The notes under the pieces were generated by a model. That model saw only the letters and a program-made list of their open reading frames with translations, did not search any database and was not told the DNA's origin. From assembly GCA_003999685.1 (NCBI GenBank), contig CP021222.1, forward strand, positions 2,356,001-2,420,000: a stretch of DNA of 64,000 bases. Reading direction: 5' to 3'. Source of the DNA: Taiwanofungus camphoratus. Taxonomy: Eukaryota; Basidiomycota; Agaricomycetes; Polyporales; Taiwanofungaceae. Made by a program: the position numbers and the translations under genes. This document shows, piece by piece, positions 48,139-60,908 of the stretch (its first letter is position 1; every line of letters starts with the position of its first letter).

Positions 48139-48910
48139 GTGTACATAAGGAAAAGTTCGCCGAATGTATGTATCCCGAATATAGTCAAGACTCCCTTCAG
48201 CAACTAATGTTCTCTCTTTGACTGGCGCCGGCAATATACATAGCTTCTGTGCTTTAGAAGTTTCTGAGACTTTTGCGTCTTCTGTGTATCTAGTAATAGA
48301 CGCAGCTTTACACGGGTGCCGCGCGATCGGCGCCGGCGCCCCTCTTGTCGCCCCCACTTCAGTGCCGCCCCATTGTTGGGTTTATATGGCGCCAGGGGAT
48401 AGTCACACAGAGTGACTTCGGTGGGTGCTGTACACGGAGCATGGCTGATTTGACACAGTATCGTTGTATATTCGTGTGCATCTTATGTCTAAATACACAT
48501 TCACGGCTAGACGGCGGCAGTTCGCATCATTGACGTGTCTTACCTGTTCGGCCACGCACGAACCTTACCCTCATAAGCTCGCAGTGTGCTTACCAGATTA
48601 TCCTACCGCAGTAGCAGTGTGACCGAGCATCACAAGATCTGGTGCGAAATACGTCCAGTATTCAGCAGCAGTTGTTAGATGAAATGGAATTGGGTAAGAA
48701 GACCGTCCTCTATCTCAGAGGGCGTTGGGGAATGATGAGTACAGTTAGAGACAACATACAAGTACATTGGTAACTAGGCGATCGCTTTGCGACCGGGAGA
48801 AGAGGTTGGAGCATGATACAAGTGCAATGGTTTGGACGTCCGTCACGTCCCAGACATCAGCTTGTTGACATGAAGACCAGCTTCTGATGGACAACAGGAG
48901 TAGCAGTGCG
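48139..48910. other. Convergent intergenic region
   Basis: About 0.8 kb between the 3' ends of the NLS protein gene and the Argonaute gene. No coding signal or repeat was recognised. Confidence 0.35.
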
Positions 48911-51900
48911 TTACAGGAAGTACATGCGCTTGTTGAGCGCGGACTCTCTGAACCCTTGCTTCCATTTGTCCAGGTCGAACAGAGGAGCATCGCCGCTTGC
49001 TGTAGTTGCCACCTCAGATTCTCCGAAGTTCAGGTCCGGCCTAAAGTGGAATTCGGCACGGGCACAGACGCGCTAGAGTAGCAGACCCATGAGCTAGGTA
49101 GTCTTCGACAAGGTGCAGTAACATACATCAGCATCTGTGGTACGATGATATCAGACTTTTACCATCACATAGAATTCAAAGCACAAACTTACAATAGACT
49201 GGAGCCGGGATAGACACAGAACGAGTTGCACTTGCATAAACATGACAAAGAGCAAACGAGAGTTCTTGCAGTCTGAAGGCACGTCAGTTCTGACAATACA
49301 AGTAAGTAAACTTTGAAAGGGCGCATACTGATCTGCTGTCATATTGAGCTCGTCACGCAGGACTACATAATGGCTCGGGCGGCTCGCTAGAACCAGCTAG
49401 TCAATAGTGCATGCGACAGCACTGGTATAGATAACTTACTCCCAATAATCCCACTGTGGCTTTGCAGGTAAAAGTCCAGATACATGGAGTTAGTGATCTG
49501 GTCATCAACTACAAACCCAGATGGACAGTTGCCTGAACTGTCTGCAGCTTCTCTGTGCCAAATTGAGCAATTCAACAGGATTAATTGTAGTTGTCACATG
49601 CCTGCTGCTTGGAAAGAAACGAATATGATGCCTGTAATAATAAATCACAACGTCATTCAGGATCTCCAAGTACATTAAAAATGATATACCTCTTGCCCAC
49701 AATAATAAAAACTATTTTAGGCTTTGATACCTGAGGGTTTGCAAACATAGGGATCTCTCGCAGAGCACCTGTAACACAAAGGCTAACTCAGATACATAAT
49801 GGAAGACTATTCAAATACATACACTCAATTGCCTCCACTTCCACCTTAGCAACCTGTGCATACTCACCTTCTGAAACACCATCTCTGTAAAAAATAATTT
49901 TGCTTGGCAGCTTTCCCTGTTGAAAGTCAAAATAGTCCTTGAGTGCTTTCTAGATGAAAGAAAGTGACTTGAATCAACAAATTATACCTAATACTATAAA
50001 GATTCAGACAACCTTAAACATATTCCCAAGCTCCTCAATTATCTCTTGTCGAGGTGATTGAACATTGGCATAAGCAGCATATCTAGTTGCATAGGGATCC
50101 ACTGAAGCAACCAGACTTGTAATAGATGGACGACTTGAGACACCAGGGCCAGGATGGCCCACATCTGTGCCTATCATGATTACAAGTTTCAAATGTCCAG
50201 ATTCAGTTGAGTTTTGCAAATTGACTCACCCACTACCATTGCATCTGCCAAGAAGCTCATGACAGGGGATTTGATGGCTGAGTTCACTCCACCAATCTTT
50301 GCATTGATCCTATGTCAACTATGTAAACAACCACAAGACATGAAAACAATAACGAAGAAAAAACAAACTTCAAAGCAACATTGTTACAGTATTGATCACT
50401 GCCCTGTTCCCACTTGCCTTGCCTCTAAAACCTTTTCAGCACTATGCACTTAGAAAAAGGGAACACATAAATTTGACACACCACACATTGAGTAGGAATA
50501 GCACACAAAACATCACCCCACTGTTTCACAACTTTGCGCAAGGCTGCAGCAGAAGAAGGGAGAACAACTAGAATAAGGTTTGGTCGAGTATTAGGTGGCA
50601 TATTCTCTACAGCCTTCTTGCCAGCTTTGTTAAGGGACTATTATTCATGAATTCAGAAGTCAATATGGCACTATAAATGAGAGAACCATACTTCTTGTGG
50701 ATTATGAGCATTTCCCTTCTCAATGTGAGGCTTTGGTTGATCAACACCTGAAACACAGTGAGACAAAGTAGCTAACACAAATTCAGGATGAAAGATACTT
50801 CACCTAATCCTGTAAGCACAGCATGTCAGTCCAAAGCACAAAATAGAAGTATGAACTTATAGTATTTACCTAGATTCTTCAAGTTCTTTGTCAACTTTGT
50901 TATAAATTGTTGAATAGCAAACAGTTCAGTGCTCTGGTCAAACACAACAATTGCCCAACTCTTGATCCTGCTAGGGCTGACTAATTGCTGCCCAACCACA
51001 TTCCAAGCACCAGTTTTTTGCTTTATGTTCTGTCATGATTGATTGCTTAGTACGGTATTAAGAAGCTCAAACAGGACATATATTTACCATTTGGCCCTGT
51101 CCATACAAAATTTGTGGTGTCGGAAGAACTCGACCTCGTATTTGAATTGGCTGAGGATTCACAACCATGCCAGCATCTTGCATGAAATCAGACTTATGAT
51201 AGTCGAAAATCTGATTCTGCAGACTGTGATTAACATGGGAACAGTCAAGATAAATTGTGACTAACGTGACCCGCAACACTCTCTCGAATGAGTCGCAATC
51301 TCTCTTCTGGTTTCTGCGTTGCAAAGCGTAAAAAGGTTGTTGTGTCATCAGGTGACAATTTCTTTTTGTAAAGCTGTCCTGGAACAACCACACAAACTTC
51401 GGCTGGAAAGACCGCAGTCTTTGAGAGGCGGACCCCAAAAATTTCAGGATATTGCAGTCGGCGGTTGTGCTGCTGCAGGAAATGAGCCTAACGCATGTGA
51501 AATTAGCGTAAGCCGTAAACAATGACAGACGCGCAATACCTCGACCGTCGTTGACATGCCGTCCTTTTGAAATTCATAATGACCGGCTTGTAGAACAATG
51601 TCCTTGATCGGGCGACCCTTTCCTCCACTACCTGCCGTTGTCACAGTAATCAGTAGCCCCTTGATAAAATTACGGAGCTTCGTCCATTCTGGACTCGGAT
51701 ATTGAAGTCGAGCCAGTTGGCGAACATCACGGATACGAAGGAATTTCATGGCGAGCTCGGGAAGGGGACCGGGCTGGTATCTGCTTTGGCATTAGACACA
51801 ACAACACTCAGAAATTGGAGAAGAGTGACTTGCACAACGCCATTGGCAACGTCTACATTGATCAGGAGCCTTCCAAGCACCGGCCTCACACTCCTATAGA

Positions 51901-52794
51901 AAATACGATATTGCCCGGTATGCATGAGTATATAGGGTACTTGAGGAGTATCTTACTGGAAAAAGCCATGCCATGCTTGCAGGCCGGCAGAAAGATCTTT
52001 CGCTCCTCGTTGGACAAAGAATGCCCGTGCTTGTGGAGGAAAACCGTGACGCCTCGAAGTATAGTAGTAAGATTATCGAAGAAAGACGATGCATTACAGG
52101 GCTCACATATTGGGGGCTTGACGTACAATGATCTGTAAAAGATTGATGGCCATGGTGCTCGTATTCGCGTCAGAACGCGATCCACGTTGTGTCTGAGCTT
52201 GCGGACCGGCAATCAATCTGTCGATGTCCCTGCACCGCAAACGCGTTGACGGGAAATATCTAGCCATGAAAGGACAAGACGCACGTAGGGCGAATGATAG
52301 CGACTTGCGATATCTTGACAATGAACCTTCCGCGCTCGCTGTTACGGTCACGCGACATGCACACTTCATACTATGGATAACTATAAGCCACGATTGACGG
52401 TCCCGATGTATACTGCTTACACTACTGGCGGGAAGCTCACGCCGACAGAACAGATTTGCTTTACCATCGTATGCCGCCCGGGGGTTGAATAGATGCGCAT
52501 TGTCGACCTGAAGGCGATCGATGATTTCGTGGGCGCGGCGCGGGCTCTTTATTTCGGGCGAGAATACTGGTGGACACACACTATATAGCTGTTGCGCATC
52601 TAGGAAGCAGCTACGTACAAACTACGCGATGTAGTTCTACATCAGTGTACCATACATAAAGCCCAAGGGATAAACAACCCACCCGTGTAATGAATATACG
52701 GCCCCCTGGGTCTTTGCGAGATCTCATACGCGTTGGTGGTAACTTGCAGCACGGTTCCACTCGTACCTTTGGACCGAGGACCGAGGGCAGCCAT
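48911..52794 (-). CDS. Argonaute (QDE-2-like RNA silencing nuclease)
   Basis: It binds small RNAs and cuts or silences matching RNA. Start MAALGPRSKGTSGTVLQVTT at 52794, followed by NAYEISQRPRGPYIHYTG of the N domain. The linker and PAZ region lies about 51400-52100. Next come NPQPIQIRGRVLPTPQILYG and SWAIVVFDQSTELFAIQQFI (MID), then NAIKSPVM-like residues. PIWI includes VVGTDVGHPGPGVSSRPSIT (first D), VQSPRQEIIEELGNMF (E finger), KIIFYRDGVSEGEY (second D), and SVSIPAPVYYAD, where the fourth catalytic residue is D rather than H. The last exon ends ESALNKRMYFL at 48911. More than 15 exons, several very small. The PIWI/MID part (about 49150-51100) is visibly more AT-rich than both ends. It looks intact. 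Confidence 0.9.
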
Positions 52795-54446
52795 TGGGAT
52801 TGAGGGAGGGATGGTGGTAGAAAGAAAGAAAGGGATGGCAGTTGAAGTTGGAGCCTGTTGAATTTGTACTTGAACTTCGAAATCAACCTCCAGCACGAGC
52901 TCGAGACGTCCTAATTACAGATACTTGTCAGGTGATGGTTCGTCCTGCACAGCTGCCAGAGCGCTCATCCCATGTTGGTCGCCAAAGTTACTCCTTCAAG
53001 TCGGTCTGTTCTTCGCCATTGCTCGATCCTGCCGCCATCGACGTTGAGTAGACCATTAATGAGCCCGTCTGGTACAAGCGCTCGCTCGACAAAGATGATT
53101 ATGATCATTGCCAAAATCGGCATACCAGCGTCTTGCACTGTATCAGTAGCGCTAAATGATCCCATGGTGCTACTCGACGCTCACGGACAACCTGCAGTGC
53201 ACGGAACAGCAGCTCAATGTGTCCTCGTTCTGATCATCATGTTGCGATTGTCAGACGTCGGCCTGTAGATTATAAATACGGTAAGATTACGCGCCAAGGA
53301 CCTTGTCAAAATCTGAACAGTCTGAGCTCCTTACGCCCTCGCTGTGCACGCCGCACAAAAGATCCTTAGTCCATCCCATGTCGATGGACAGCCCGTGTTA
53401 GTTGCGCCAAGGACCCTCGAAGGAAGTACATGGACAATCCCGTCAAATTCTCGTGGGACTTGCTGGAAGCCGGTAGAAAAGTCGCCAGTGATTTCAGCTC
53501 TAGGCCTGGTCTTCGGCAGTTTATCAGTGAAGGATTAAGTTGCTCTGGATAGTCCTATGCGAGTCCACGATTGGAACTCAAGGGTCATTGTCGAAAAGTT
53601 GGTTATTGGTCGAAGGCTACGTTGAAATGATCCGATTCTGAGTAAGTGGCGTCCATTGGCTAAGGTTTGAAGATCCCAACCGTATCTCTCGATTCATAGG
53701 TACTACAGATCAAGAACTGATTTTTTGTCATAATATTCGCCCGGGCGACGCGGTGTGCAGAGCAAAAGAGAGTATCGATAGTCAATCTGAGTAACTTATC
53801 TGCACTCACACTTAACCTGCAGCATATGATATATTGGTCTCCGGGGTAAATGCACGCCGTAAGTGAACTGTGGTGCTCCGACCGCGCTAGACACTCTGGA
53901 TACAGTCTAGATAAAATGCCTTCAAGAGGGGGGGCGAAGTTCTCTTCACTAACAGCTTATTCTGCACCTCGTGTACAAATACAATATAGCTTTTGCATAG
54001 CCCGGATCCTTCATCTGCTAGGTCCCAAGCGGATTGACGGTCATCCAATTCATTGGTGTACACCCGCGTTCATGGTCACAGAAAACAGTGTTGTACGTAT
54101 CACCAATGTCATGTCGAAATTATGATACAATGACTTCAAGGTGCTCATCTTTTGAAAATCAGCTGCGTCCTCTTGCGACTGATGTAAATAGCTGTTGTCC
54201 ATCAACTCTTTCCGCCACCAAACACGGCAGGAATACGACTTCTTAAGTATTTGAGCAACCGGTCCTCCGAGGACAACACTCGCTCGAGAGTTGAGAATTC
54301 CGAATCGGTTGAAAACATGTTCTACAAATGCTGATACATATGATGTCCCTTACTTCTTTCGTCATAAGTACGTGTTAATCTCAGAGTCGAGCAGGTCTAA
54401 GAGATGCAGTCCTAGGTGGGACGCGCGCTGAGAATAGCAGCCCGAC
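52795..54446. other. Gene-poor region upstream of Argonaute
   Basis: About 1.65 kb. The first 100 bases hold the Argonaute 5' UTR. Plus-strand frames of about 90-100 codons (52972-53268, 53850-54125) show no recognised motif. No repeat seen. Confidence 0.35.
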
Positions 54447-55538
54447 TCACCCCCTGAAATTATTCTTCTGTTCTCGCAATGTATCCATGATCTGGCTGTC
54501 CGAGGAGCCTCCGGTTGCCTTCCTGCAGGATAAGTGTTATTAAGGGACGATAAGACAAACAGGTTCACGAACTTGATGGGCTCGCTGCTCAGCCGCATAA
54601 ACGGGTTCCACTCCTTCTCATCACCGATCGTCGTGAGGCCGGTGGTTATTTTGTTCGCGGAGACGATGGCATCGAGTCGCGCAAGGGCAGGATTCTGCGG
54701 GTCGACACTCTTGGCGAACGTGAGGTTACCCGTGGTGTACTCATGGCCGTTATAGACGACCGTCTGCGGGGGTAATGTGCCGAGGTAGGAGAGTGCGGCA
54801 TGCATCTCGGCGCCAGTGCCCTCAAAGAAGCGACCACAGCCCGCGATGAAGAGCGTGTCGCCAGTGAAGACCCCACCTGGGTGTGTCGCGGAGGAGGTTG
54901 AAGACGCGTAGTAGCAGATGGAATCTTGCGCGTGGCAGGGCGTCGCGAGGCACCTGAAGCGGTGCGAGTAATCAAATGATGAGCCAGAGGGTACAAATCA
55001 ATAGTAGATGATGTGCACCTTACGTGGATGGTGTCGCCGATAGTAAATTCATCATTGTCCTTGGCGAGTTTTGTCAGCGCTGGGACCTTGTTGCTCCCGC
55101 CGTAGATGGGCACACCGGGATATGCAGTAGCCTGCCACGTACGAAAGCGGAAAATGAGTACTGTGGCAGTCACTGTGCGGGTGCGATACGTACAAATGCC
55201 TATGATCGGCAGTCAATACAATATAGGGAAGCGTAAACAGCCGCTGGGTACACACCTGGTTTCCCCCGCTGTGGTCAAAGTGATGGTGGGTGGTTAGACC
55301 CGCAACGATCTCGACACCGGCCTTCTCAGCGGCTGCCTTCACCTTGGGAACATCATATGGGTCGACTGCGGCAGCTTTGCCTGAGGCATCATCAATGAGG
55401 AGGTAGGCATAGTTATCATCACGAACAGGAACGGGGACGACCTTCATCCTTAGAGCGGCAGAAACTGAAAACGGTTTACAAAGGGAGAGGAAATGCCTAT
55501 TGATTTGTGGGCGGAATGGGATGCGAGGAAGGAGCATG
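54447..55538 (-). CDS. GLO2: Hydroxyacylglutathione hydrolase (glyoxalase II)
   Basis: It hydrolyses S-lactoylglutathione to lactate and glutathione, the second step of methylglyoxal detoxification. From MKVVPVPVRDDNYAYLLIDD the metallo-beta-lactamase fold follows: GLTTHHHFDHSGGN (zinc ligands), VPIYGGSNKVPALTKL, FTIGDTIHV, then CHAQDSICYYA, GGVFTGDTLFIAGCGRFFEG, GTGAEMHAALSYL, VVYNGHEYTTGNLTFA and KEWNPFMRL. The last exon gives GGSSDSQIMDTLREQKNNFR and stop at 54447. About five exons. The upstream in-frame ATG at 55538 adds MLLPRIPFRPQINRHFLSLC, an arginine-containing leader suited to mitochondria; an ATG at 55447 would give the cytosolic form. Confidence 0.9.
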
Positions 55539-56047
55539 TGAAAGGTCGAGGCGCTGTCTGGCGCTGAGCAACCGAGCCGAGCCTCCTCATCACCGCGACC
55601 ACCACCATGACCATTACAATTCAACTGCATCTGTTCGTTGTGTCCGAACTCTTTGCTGCGTTCTATATGTACTCTGCTTGTGCATAGCATATACAATGTA
55701 CATCAGTGGCCAGCACTCGGGCGACATGATTAACGCCTCATCCAGCGTCAACCATACCGACCCGATAAGGCCGCAGTGAACTGTAAACTGCCAATCTGAA
55801 TCATGATTGGAGACATTATAGATTTGTTTGCGGTCACTGCCACCGCCTCGCAGGCTCACACATGTCTCACTAGCCACCATTCCTACTTTCCACTAATTGT
55901 ACCGTGCCCTTCTCCCGTCTTGGACCCTCGTAGTGTTCACGAAACCTCCATGTCGTCGCTTCCAGCGCATCCTGTTGCATCTCTTCGATCTAGGGTAACG
56001 TCTTCTCAGACCCTTCCATTGCATAACTGAAAGGGGGTGTTTTGCAG

Positions 56048-56747
56048 TACTCATCTGGACGGAGACCTGCAACCGTCCCAGAGTCTGGCACAGGTTGTGG
56101 TAGGTGCCCTCGCTCCGATTTCAAGTTGTGTATTACTGACTTCGTCGAATAAAGATGTAGGTTGCGAATCATCAGCTCAAGGATCGCCATCACTCGTCTA
56201 CACCTCGCCCACTACATCTTTCAGCGTTGACCCCTCCATCCTGAATTTTTTTGCTCCAGCTACCTCTACTCCCCCCACAATTACATCATCTCTTACTACA
56301 TCTCTGGCAGTGGCTGCGAGCTCCAGCCCTAGAACCTCTGCGCAAACACGCGCAGCCACAAGCCACACCGGCGCAATTGTTGGTGGGTGCGTGGGTGGGA
56401 TCAGCGGGCTACTTGTAGTGCTAGGCGTCATGTTCCTATGTTGCCGCCACAGACGTAAGACACGCATCGCGCCCTCCGCTGAATTTATGGCTGTGGCTGC
56501 GAATTCCGCACGTCCAGGCTCGCCACAGGCGCACATCCCCTTCGCGCGGCAGGCGTCTATTGAGGACGAGCAGCCTCCCCCGGCGTTCACACCGGGTGAA
56601 TACAAGGACCCTGTAATTGAAAAGGTGCGCGCTGCACGGGCACAGCAGCAGCAATACCAGTCTCACAATCGTGAACGGGGTCACTATGAGTCTGACTCAA
56701 GTTCCGCAAGTTGGGATAAGACAGAGAAAACTCTGTTAATCGAGTAG
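56048..56747 (+). CDS. Ser/Thr-rich single-pass membrane protein (5' exon not found)
   Basis: The main exon starts after an acceptor at 56047 and ends TAG at 56745-56747. It encodes a Ser/Thr-rich ectodomain (TSFSVDPSILNFFAPATSTP), one membrane helix (GAIVGGCVGGISGLLVVLGV, then MFLCC) with a basic stop (RHRRKTR), and a cytoplasmic tail of about 95 residues. The tail contains a QQQQ run and ends SWDKTEKTLLIE. This layout resembles fungal Mid2/Wsc-like cell-surface sensors, but there is no WSC cysteine domain. The signal peptide exon upstream (55550-55990) could not be identified with a matching phase, so the 5' end is open. Confidence 0.6.
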
Positions 56748-57307
56748 TGGTAGGTGTCATCTCTTTTCAGTGTGCAATGCGGTGTATATCTGTGGAGATT
56801 CTTCTTATAACCATCTTCCGGACTTCGCAGGACTGTTGGTTATGATTGTTCCCATGGGTGACAGGGGAGCACATGTTGTATTGTATGATAGTAGTAGGCC
56901 CATAGCCGATGTTGTTACATCTTGACTATTTAAGTATGTGTTGTTAATTACAATGCGATAATCAGCTTCGCCTTCTGGTGTTTGTTCATCATATGGTCAC
57001 GTCTGTCTAGCTGCGACGTTTCAAGGTAAGTGATTGACTTGTAGATACAAGGTCGAGTGGCAGGCATTGAAGGCATCAAGATCCATTGGTGTTCTCTACA
57101 TCAATTCACAAGGCTTTAGCAGCTGTCTGGCAAGTGTCCATGCTCCCATGCCTCGGCAACATTCTCGCTAGATCGACACTACCCAACCAAATCATTACAT
57201 GGGGGACAGTCGAAAGTCGCAGAATCATGTATATGCTCCCGTCTAAAGGTGAATAGTTATGGCCATATCAGATTGGAATTGCCCCTGTGGTGTATCATTC
57301 CCGTCTA
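56748..57307. other. Convergent intergenic region
   Basis: About 0.56 kb between two gene 3' ends; AT-rich in the first half (probable 3' UTR), nothing else seen. Confidence 0.4.
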
Positions 57308-60011
57308 TTAGTCGCTCAGAATAGCTTGCACCACATTCGCCACCCGCAGCTGACGGAGGTCTGTATATGTCTGCGGAATGCAAGGGGGGAATAGCATGGA
57401 TCTATCAGCACATCGGAGCAGATAGATGTGCAATGGCCCTACCTGCCCGCAACCAACAAAGATAATTGGCTGGCCAGTTACATAAGTCATCGATAGCGCC
57501 GCACCGACCTACATGTTCAAAAAGGCTATCAGCATTTCCTTGAAACACGCTAGATATCGGTATGGGATGGACTCACCTTGTCATCCACCGTATCCCACTT
57601 TGTCACAAGCATACCATCTATTCCCCGTTCTTTCCCCCCAGAGGAGGCGGAAAAGTCGCGCAACGCACGGTCAAATTTTGTGAGTTGATCAACCGCCTCG
57701 TTTCCAACTAGAGCCTCGCCGACGAAGATGATCTTGTCGGGTGTGTTGACTGCGACAAGCTGTTGATGTCGGATACGCCAATATATCATTCTCCTATTGA
57801 GAATAGTGCGTCATCCACCACTTACCTTGGCCAATGCTCGCATGAGAGGCTGATCGATTAAAAGTGTATCAGATCTCTCCAGTTCAGCAAGAAAACTGCA
57901 CCTACCTCATTATCCTGCATTCGTCCAGCAGTATCAATTAGGACGACATCAAAGTCATTATCCTTGGCTGTGGAAATTCATCTTTGAGCGTGCACATCAG
58001 ATGCATAAACAGTGATCCTACCATAAGCAATGGCTTCTCTCGCGATCCCGGCGGCATCCTTGCCGTATCCCCGCTCGTAAAGTTCTACCCTTCCCTTGCT
58101 GTCAGTAGCACCGTTGACGCCCAGCATACTCAAGTTGCGGACATGTACTCTTAGCTGTTCAACTGCTCCACTCCTAGAAATGAAAGTAATGAGGGAAGAC
58201 ACTCTAGAAGACAATCATGTTATGGACTGGACCACGATGATGTACCGAAAAGTATCGCAGGCAGCGATCAACACCCTAAGGCCGTTCTGGATGAGCCAAA
58301 AACAGACTTTTGATAGGTTGGTACTTTTGCCGACACCGTTCACGCCGACAAAGGTGATGCTATATGGCAATCGTTGCTGCGAAGAAGGTAAGGGCGACGA
58401 CAATTTTGTCTTAATCGACAGTAGGAGGTCGGTCGACGTTTTGGGTGTAAGTATGCGAGTAAGGGAGTTGGATAGTGCGAGGCGAACCGCGGTATTAGTG
58501 GCTAGCGGCATATTAGAGACGCCTGTTAAATGGATGAAAGGGCGGCTAGTGCTGACTTTGGAACCCGCCCACTTTCTTGCCCATTAGGCCCTCGCCCACT
58601 CCTTCGCAGATTTTCTCCGCAATTTCTCTTGCGACGTTCTTTTTCATGAGATGCTGTTTCATGCCCTCCAGGACGGGCTTGAGGTCCTGCTCCGTCAATA
58701 TCTTCGAACCAGTAAGATGTGCGAAGAGAGAGCCCAGAGCGCCAAGCGACCCCGAGGTAGAAACGAGTTTAGTAGTTGTACTCCCTTTGATGACTTGCGA
58801 GATGACATCATCGGCACCCGCATCTTTGTTGGAAAATTCCCAGTCTTTCACTTCGTAAAGCCCACCTTCCGTCCGGGTACCCAACGAGCCTTTATCGACG
58901 AGTGTAGACAGATCAAGAGGCCCAGTCTTGCCGCTCGCGTCGACCTTCTCATAGCTGAAATCTAGGGAGACCATGTCAGACTCAGTTGGAGCTTCATCTC
59001 CCCATTTTCGCTGAGCTTTTTTGGGTTTGCGTTTAGGCGGCGCATCGGAACTGCAGCAGAGTATGTTAACCAAAGCAGTCAAGCCTATGAACTAGATCGC
59101 TCACTCAGAACCGGGGACACTATCTCTTCCGCTTCCTGCGTCCGCACGCCCCGGTCCACGCCTACCCGAGCGTCCACCCCGACCACGCAGGCGATTTTTT
59201 AAAGCCTGCACATTCCGTGCAATGCGTTCCTCATCTAACGTGACCGTGCTAGATTGTGAAGGAACTGATGAAAAGAGTTAAGGGGCATTGGACCGCTTGT
59301 CTGTGCGGGCTACTTACTCGTACTCATGTCATCCGAAGGAGGACTTGGATCAACAACCGAACGGACTGGATGGCTCAGACGGGCTCTCTGATCCTGTAAT
59401 CATTTAGCTGGTGTAAGGAAGGTGGTGGGATGGGGCTAGACCTGAGCAGCCTTATCTTCGATTCCTCTCAACAGTTTATCGAAGACCATATCCCAATTAT
59501 CAAAGGCTTTCGCAAAATGCCATGAAGTGACTGTCTCGCTAGACATTTGGCCGCTGCTAACGGCATGCAAAGATGCGACAAATGTAGCAAGGAATGGCTC
59601 GAATAACTTCACGAAGAGGGTCTTCAGTGCTGCAAGCAATTCATCGACATAAGTCAGTTGGAGGATGCGTTGGTATGCTACCTGCAAAAACAATTAAAAG
59701 AGTATCATGGCTGGTTCAATGAGACTACACACCACGAAAATTAGTTCGAGATCGTTCACAAAAGTCCATTTCACGGCGTATCCGTCTTTCTCATACTTGT
59801 CATCCGCGGTCCGGCCCTCAACGAGCGCCTCACGGATGAGAGAATTGACGGGTGAAGTTGATGAAGAAACGGTATGAGATGCTGTAGGAGTAAAAGAGCG
59901 TGACCACAAAACTATACCGCCTAAAGAATGACTATAGTCAGATGTCATGAACATAAAGGAAAGAGAAAATATATATGCACCTGTATGCGATATCGAGCAA
60001 AGATCTAACAT
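57308..60011 (-). CDS. SRP101: Signal recognition particle receptor alpha subunit
   Basis: An ER-membrane-associated GTPase that docks the SRP-ribosome complex. The first exon is only MLDLCSISHTG. After a 65-nt intron it continues GIVLWSRSF and VNSLIREALVEG, then YAVKWTFVNDLELIFVVAYQ and RILQLTYVDELLAALKTLF, the longin-like SRX domain that binds SR-beta. A basic/acidic linker follows (PPKRKPKKAQRKWGD). The NG domain has FVGVNGVGKSTNLSKV (G1), LIAACDTFRSGAVEQLRVH, VVLIDTAGRMQDNE (G3), GMLVTKWDTVDDKVGAAL (G4) and PIIFVGCGQTYTDLRQL, ending VVQAILSD. About nine exons. All GTPase motifs are present. Confidence 0.92.
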
Positions 60012-60170
60012 GACGATCGCAATTCACAGTATTACCCAATTTCACAAACTCCCTGACGATTTTGAGGTTGCTTAAAAGCTAGAAAACCGGAAGTTGTTGA
60101 GGACTTGCAGTCACGGTCGAGGTATGCCAGCCTCCAGGCACCGTCCTACGTAGCATCACCTGACACGTCT

Positions 60171-60193
60171 TTTTTTTTTTCTTTTTTTTTTTT
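60171..60193. repeat. Poly-T tract
   Basis: Ten T, one C, twelve T. It lies about 160 bp upstream of the SRP101 start (read on the minus strand it is poly-A). Poly(dA:dT) tracts keep promoters free of nucleosomes in fungi, so a promoter role is possible. It creates a false lysine-run frame on the minus strand. Confidence 0.8.
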
Positions 60194-60496
60194 ATAATAA
60201 ATTCCTCGAGTTTATACTCCGTACAACGTAGGTACATGTAGAGTAATAATGATAGTAAGTGGGCATCCGCGCCCGCATGAGCGGCACACCTACAGGTTTC
60301 GGTGGCCTCGTTATGTGGCGTGGGCATATAATCCAGTAAAGCCTGCAAAGAGAAAAGTACAGTCATCCATAGGACGCCATACCTAACCCCCTCCCGACCC
60401 ACTTTTTCACGCTCTATGTGTTTTACCCGGCCCGGTCATCCCGTTCCGCCAGTAAATCACCTATGGAACTGAGTCTAGCCCTACAGGTTTCGGGCC

Positions 60497-60868
60497 TCAG
60501 TTATCATTTGGGTAGACGGGGGGGTCGTCGTGGATACTGGGTTCCGCTATCCCCTCGTCTATCCAATTATGGTACATTTCGAATGCCTTTGCTTCAGCGT
60601 CGTACCACTCACTGAAATCTCGGTATTTTCCACCCAGGGCTGTGGTCATACCGGGATCTAAATGTCGGTCCGCATGGAACCGCTGCCAAGCCGCTTGTCT
60701 TCTGACAGTGTGGCACATGAGACGGGCACGAGTGAATGTTCTCGTGCGCGCCGCTTCAGCTTCAAGCAGAGATTCAGCCAGAATCTCCGCCCAATCAAAG
60801 GTAGAGACCATCGGGTTGAGCCGAAGGAACTCCAACCTGACACATCTTGAGATCGTGCAGAGGCGCAT
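60497..60868 (-). CDS. Unknown protein, C-terminal part
   Basis: An open frame of 123 codons from an ATG at 60868, with protein-like composition: RLCTISRCVRLEFLRLNPMV, STFDWAEILAESLLEAEAAR, then KYRDFSEWYDAEAKAFEMYH, NWIDEGIAEPSIHDDPPVYP. It is acidic, mostly helical, and ends PNDN. The frame stays open upstream to 60901 without an ATG. A further minus-strand segment (60902-61225, MPLRWNSLTDWMDGVLSV) may be its first exon, though the join was not resolved. No family recognised. Confidence 0.45.
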   Translation of the reverse strand: MRLCTISRCVRLEFLRLNPMVSTFDWAEILAESLLEAEAARTRTFTRARLMCHTVRRQAAWQRFHADRHLDPGMTTALGGKYRDFSEWYDAEAKAFEMYHNWIDEGIAEPSIHDDPPVYPNDN

Positions 60869-60908
60869 CACAGCGTCTTGGTTCAAAGTCGAACATCTCA
60901 CTCAGCTG

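Noticed and set aside
60079-60402. Minus-strand frame with a lysine run
   Set aside because: The lysines come from the poly-T tract; no family features, and the frame covers the likely SRP101 promoter.
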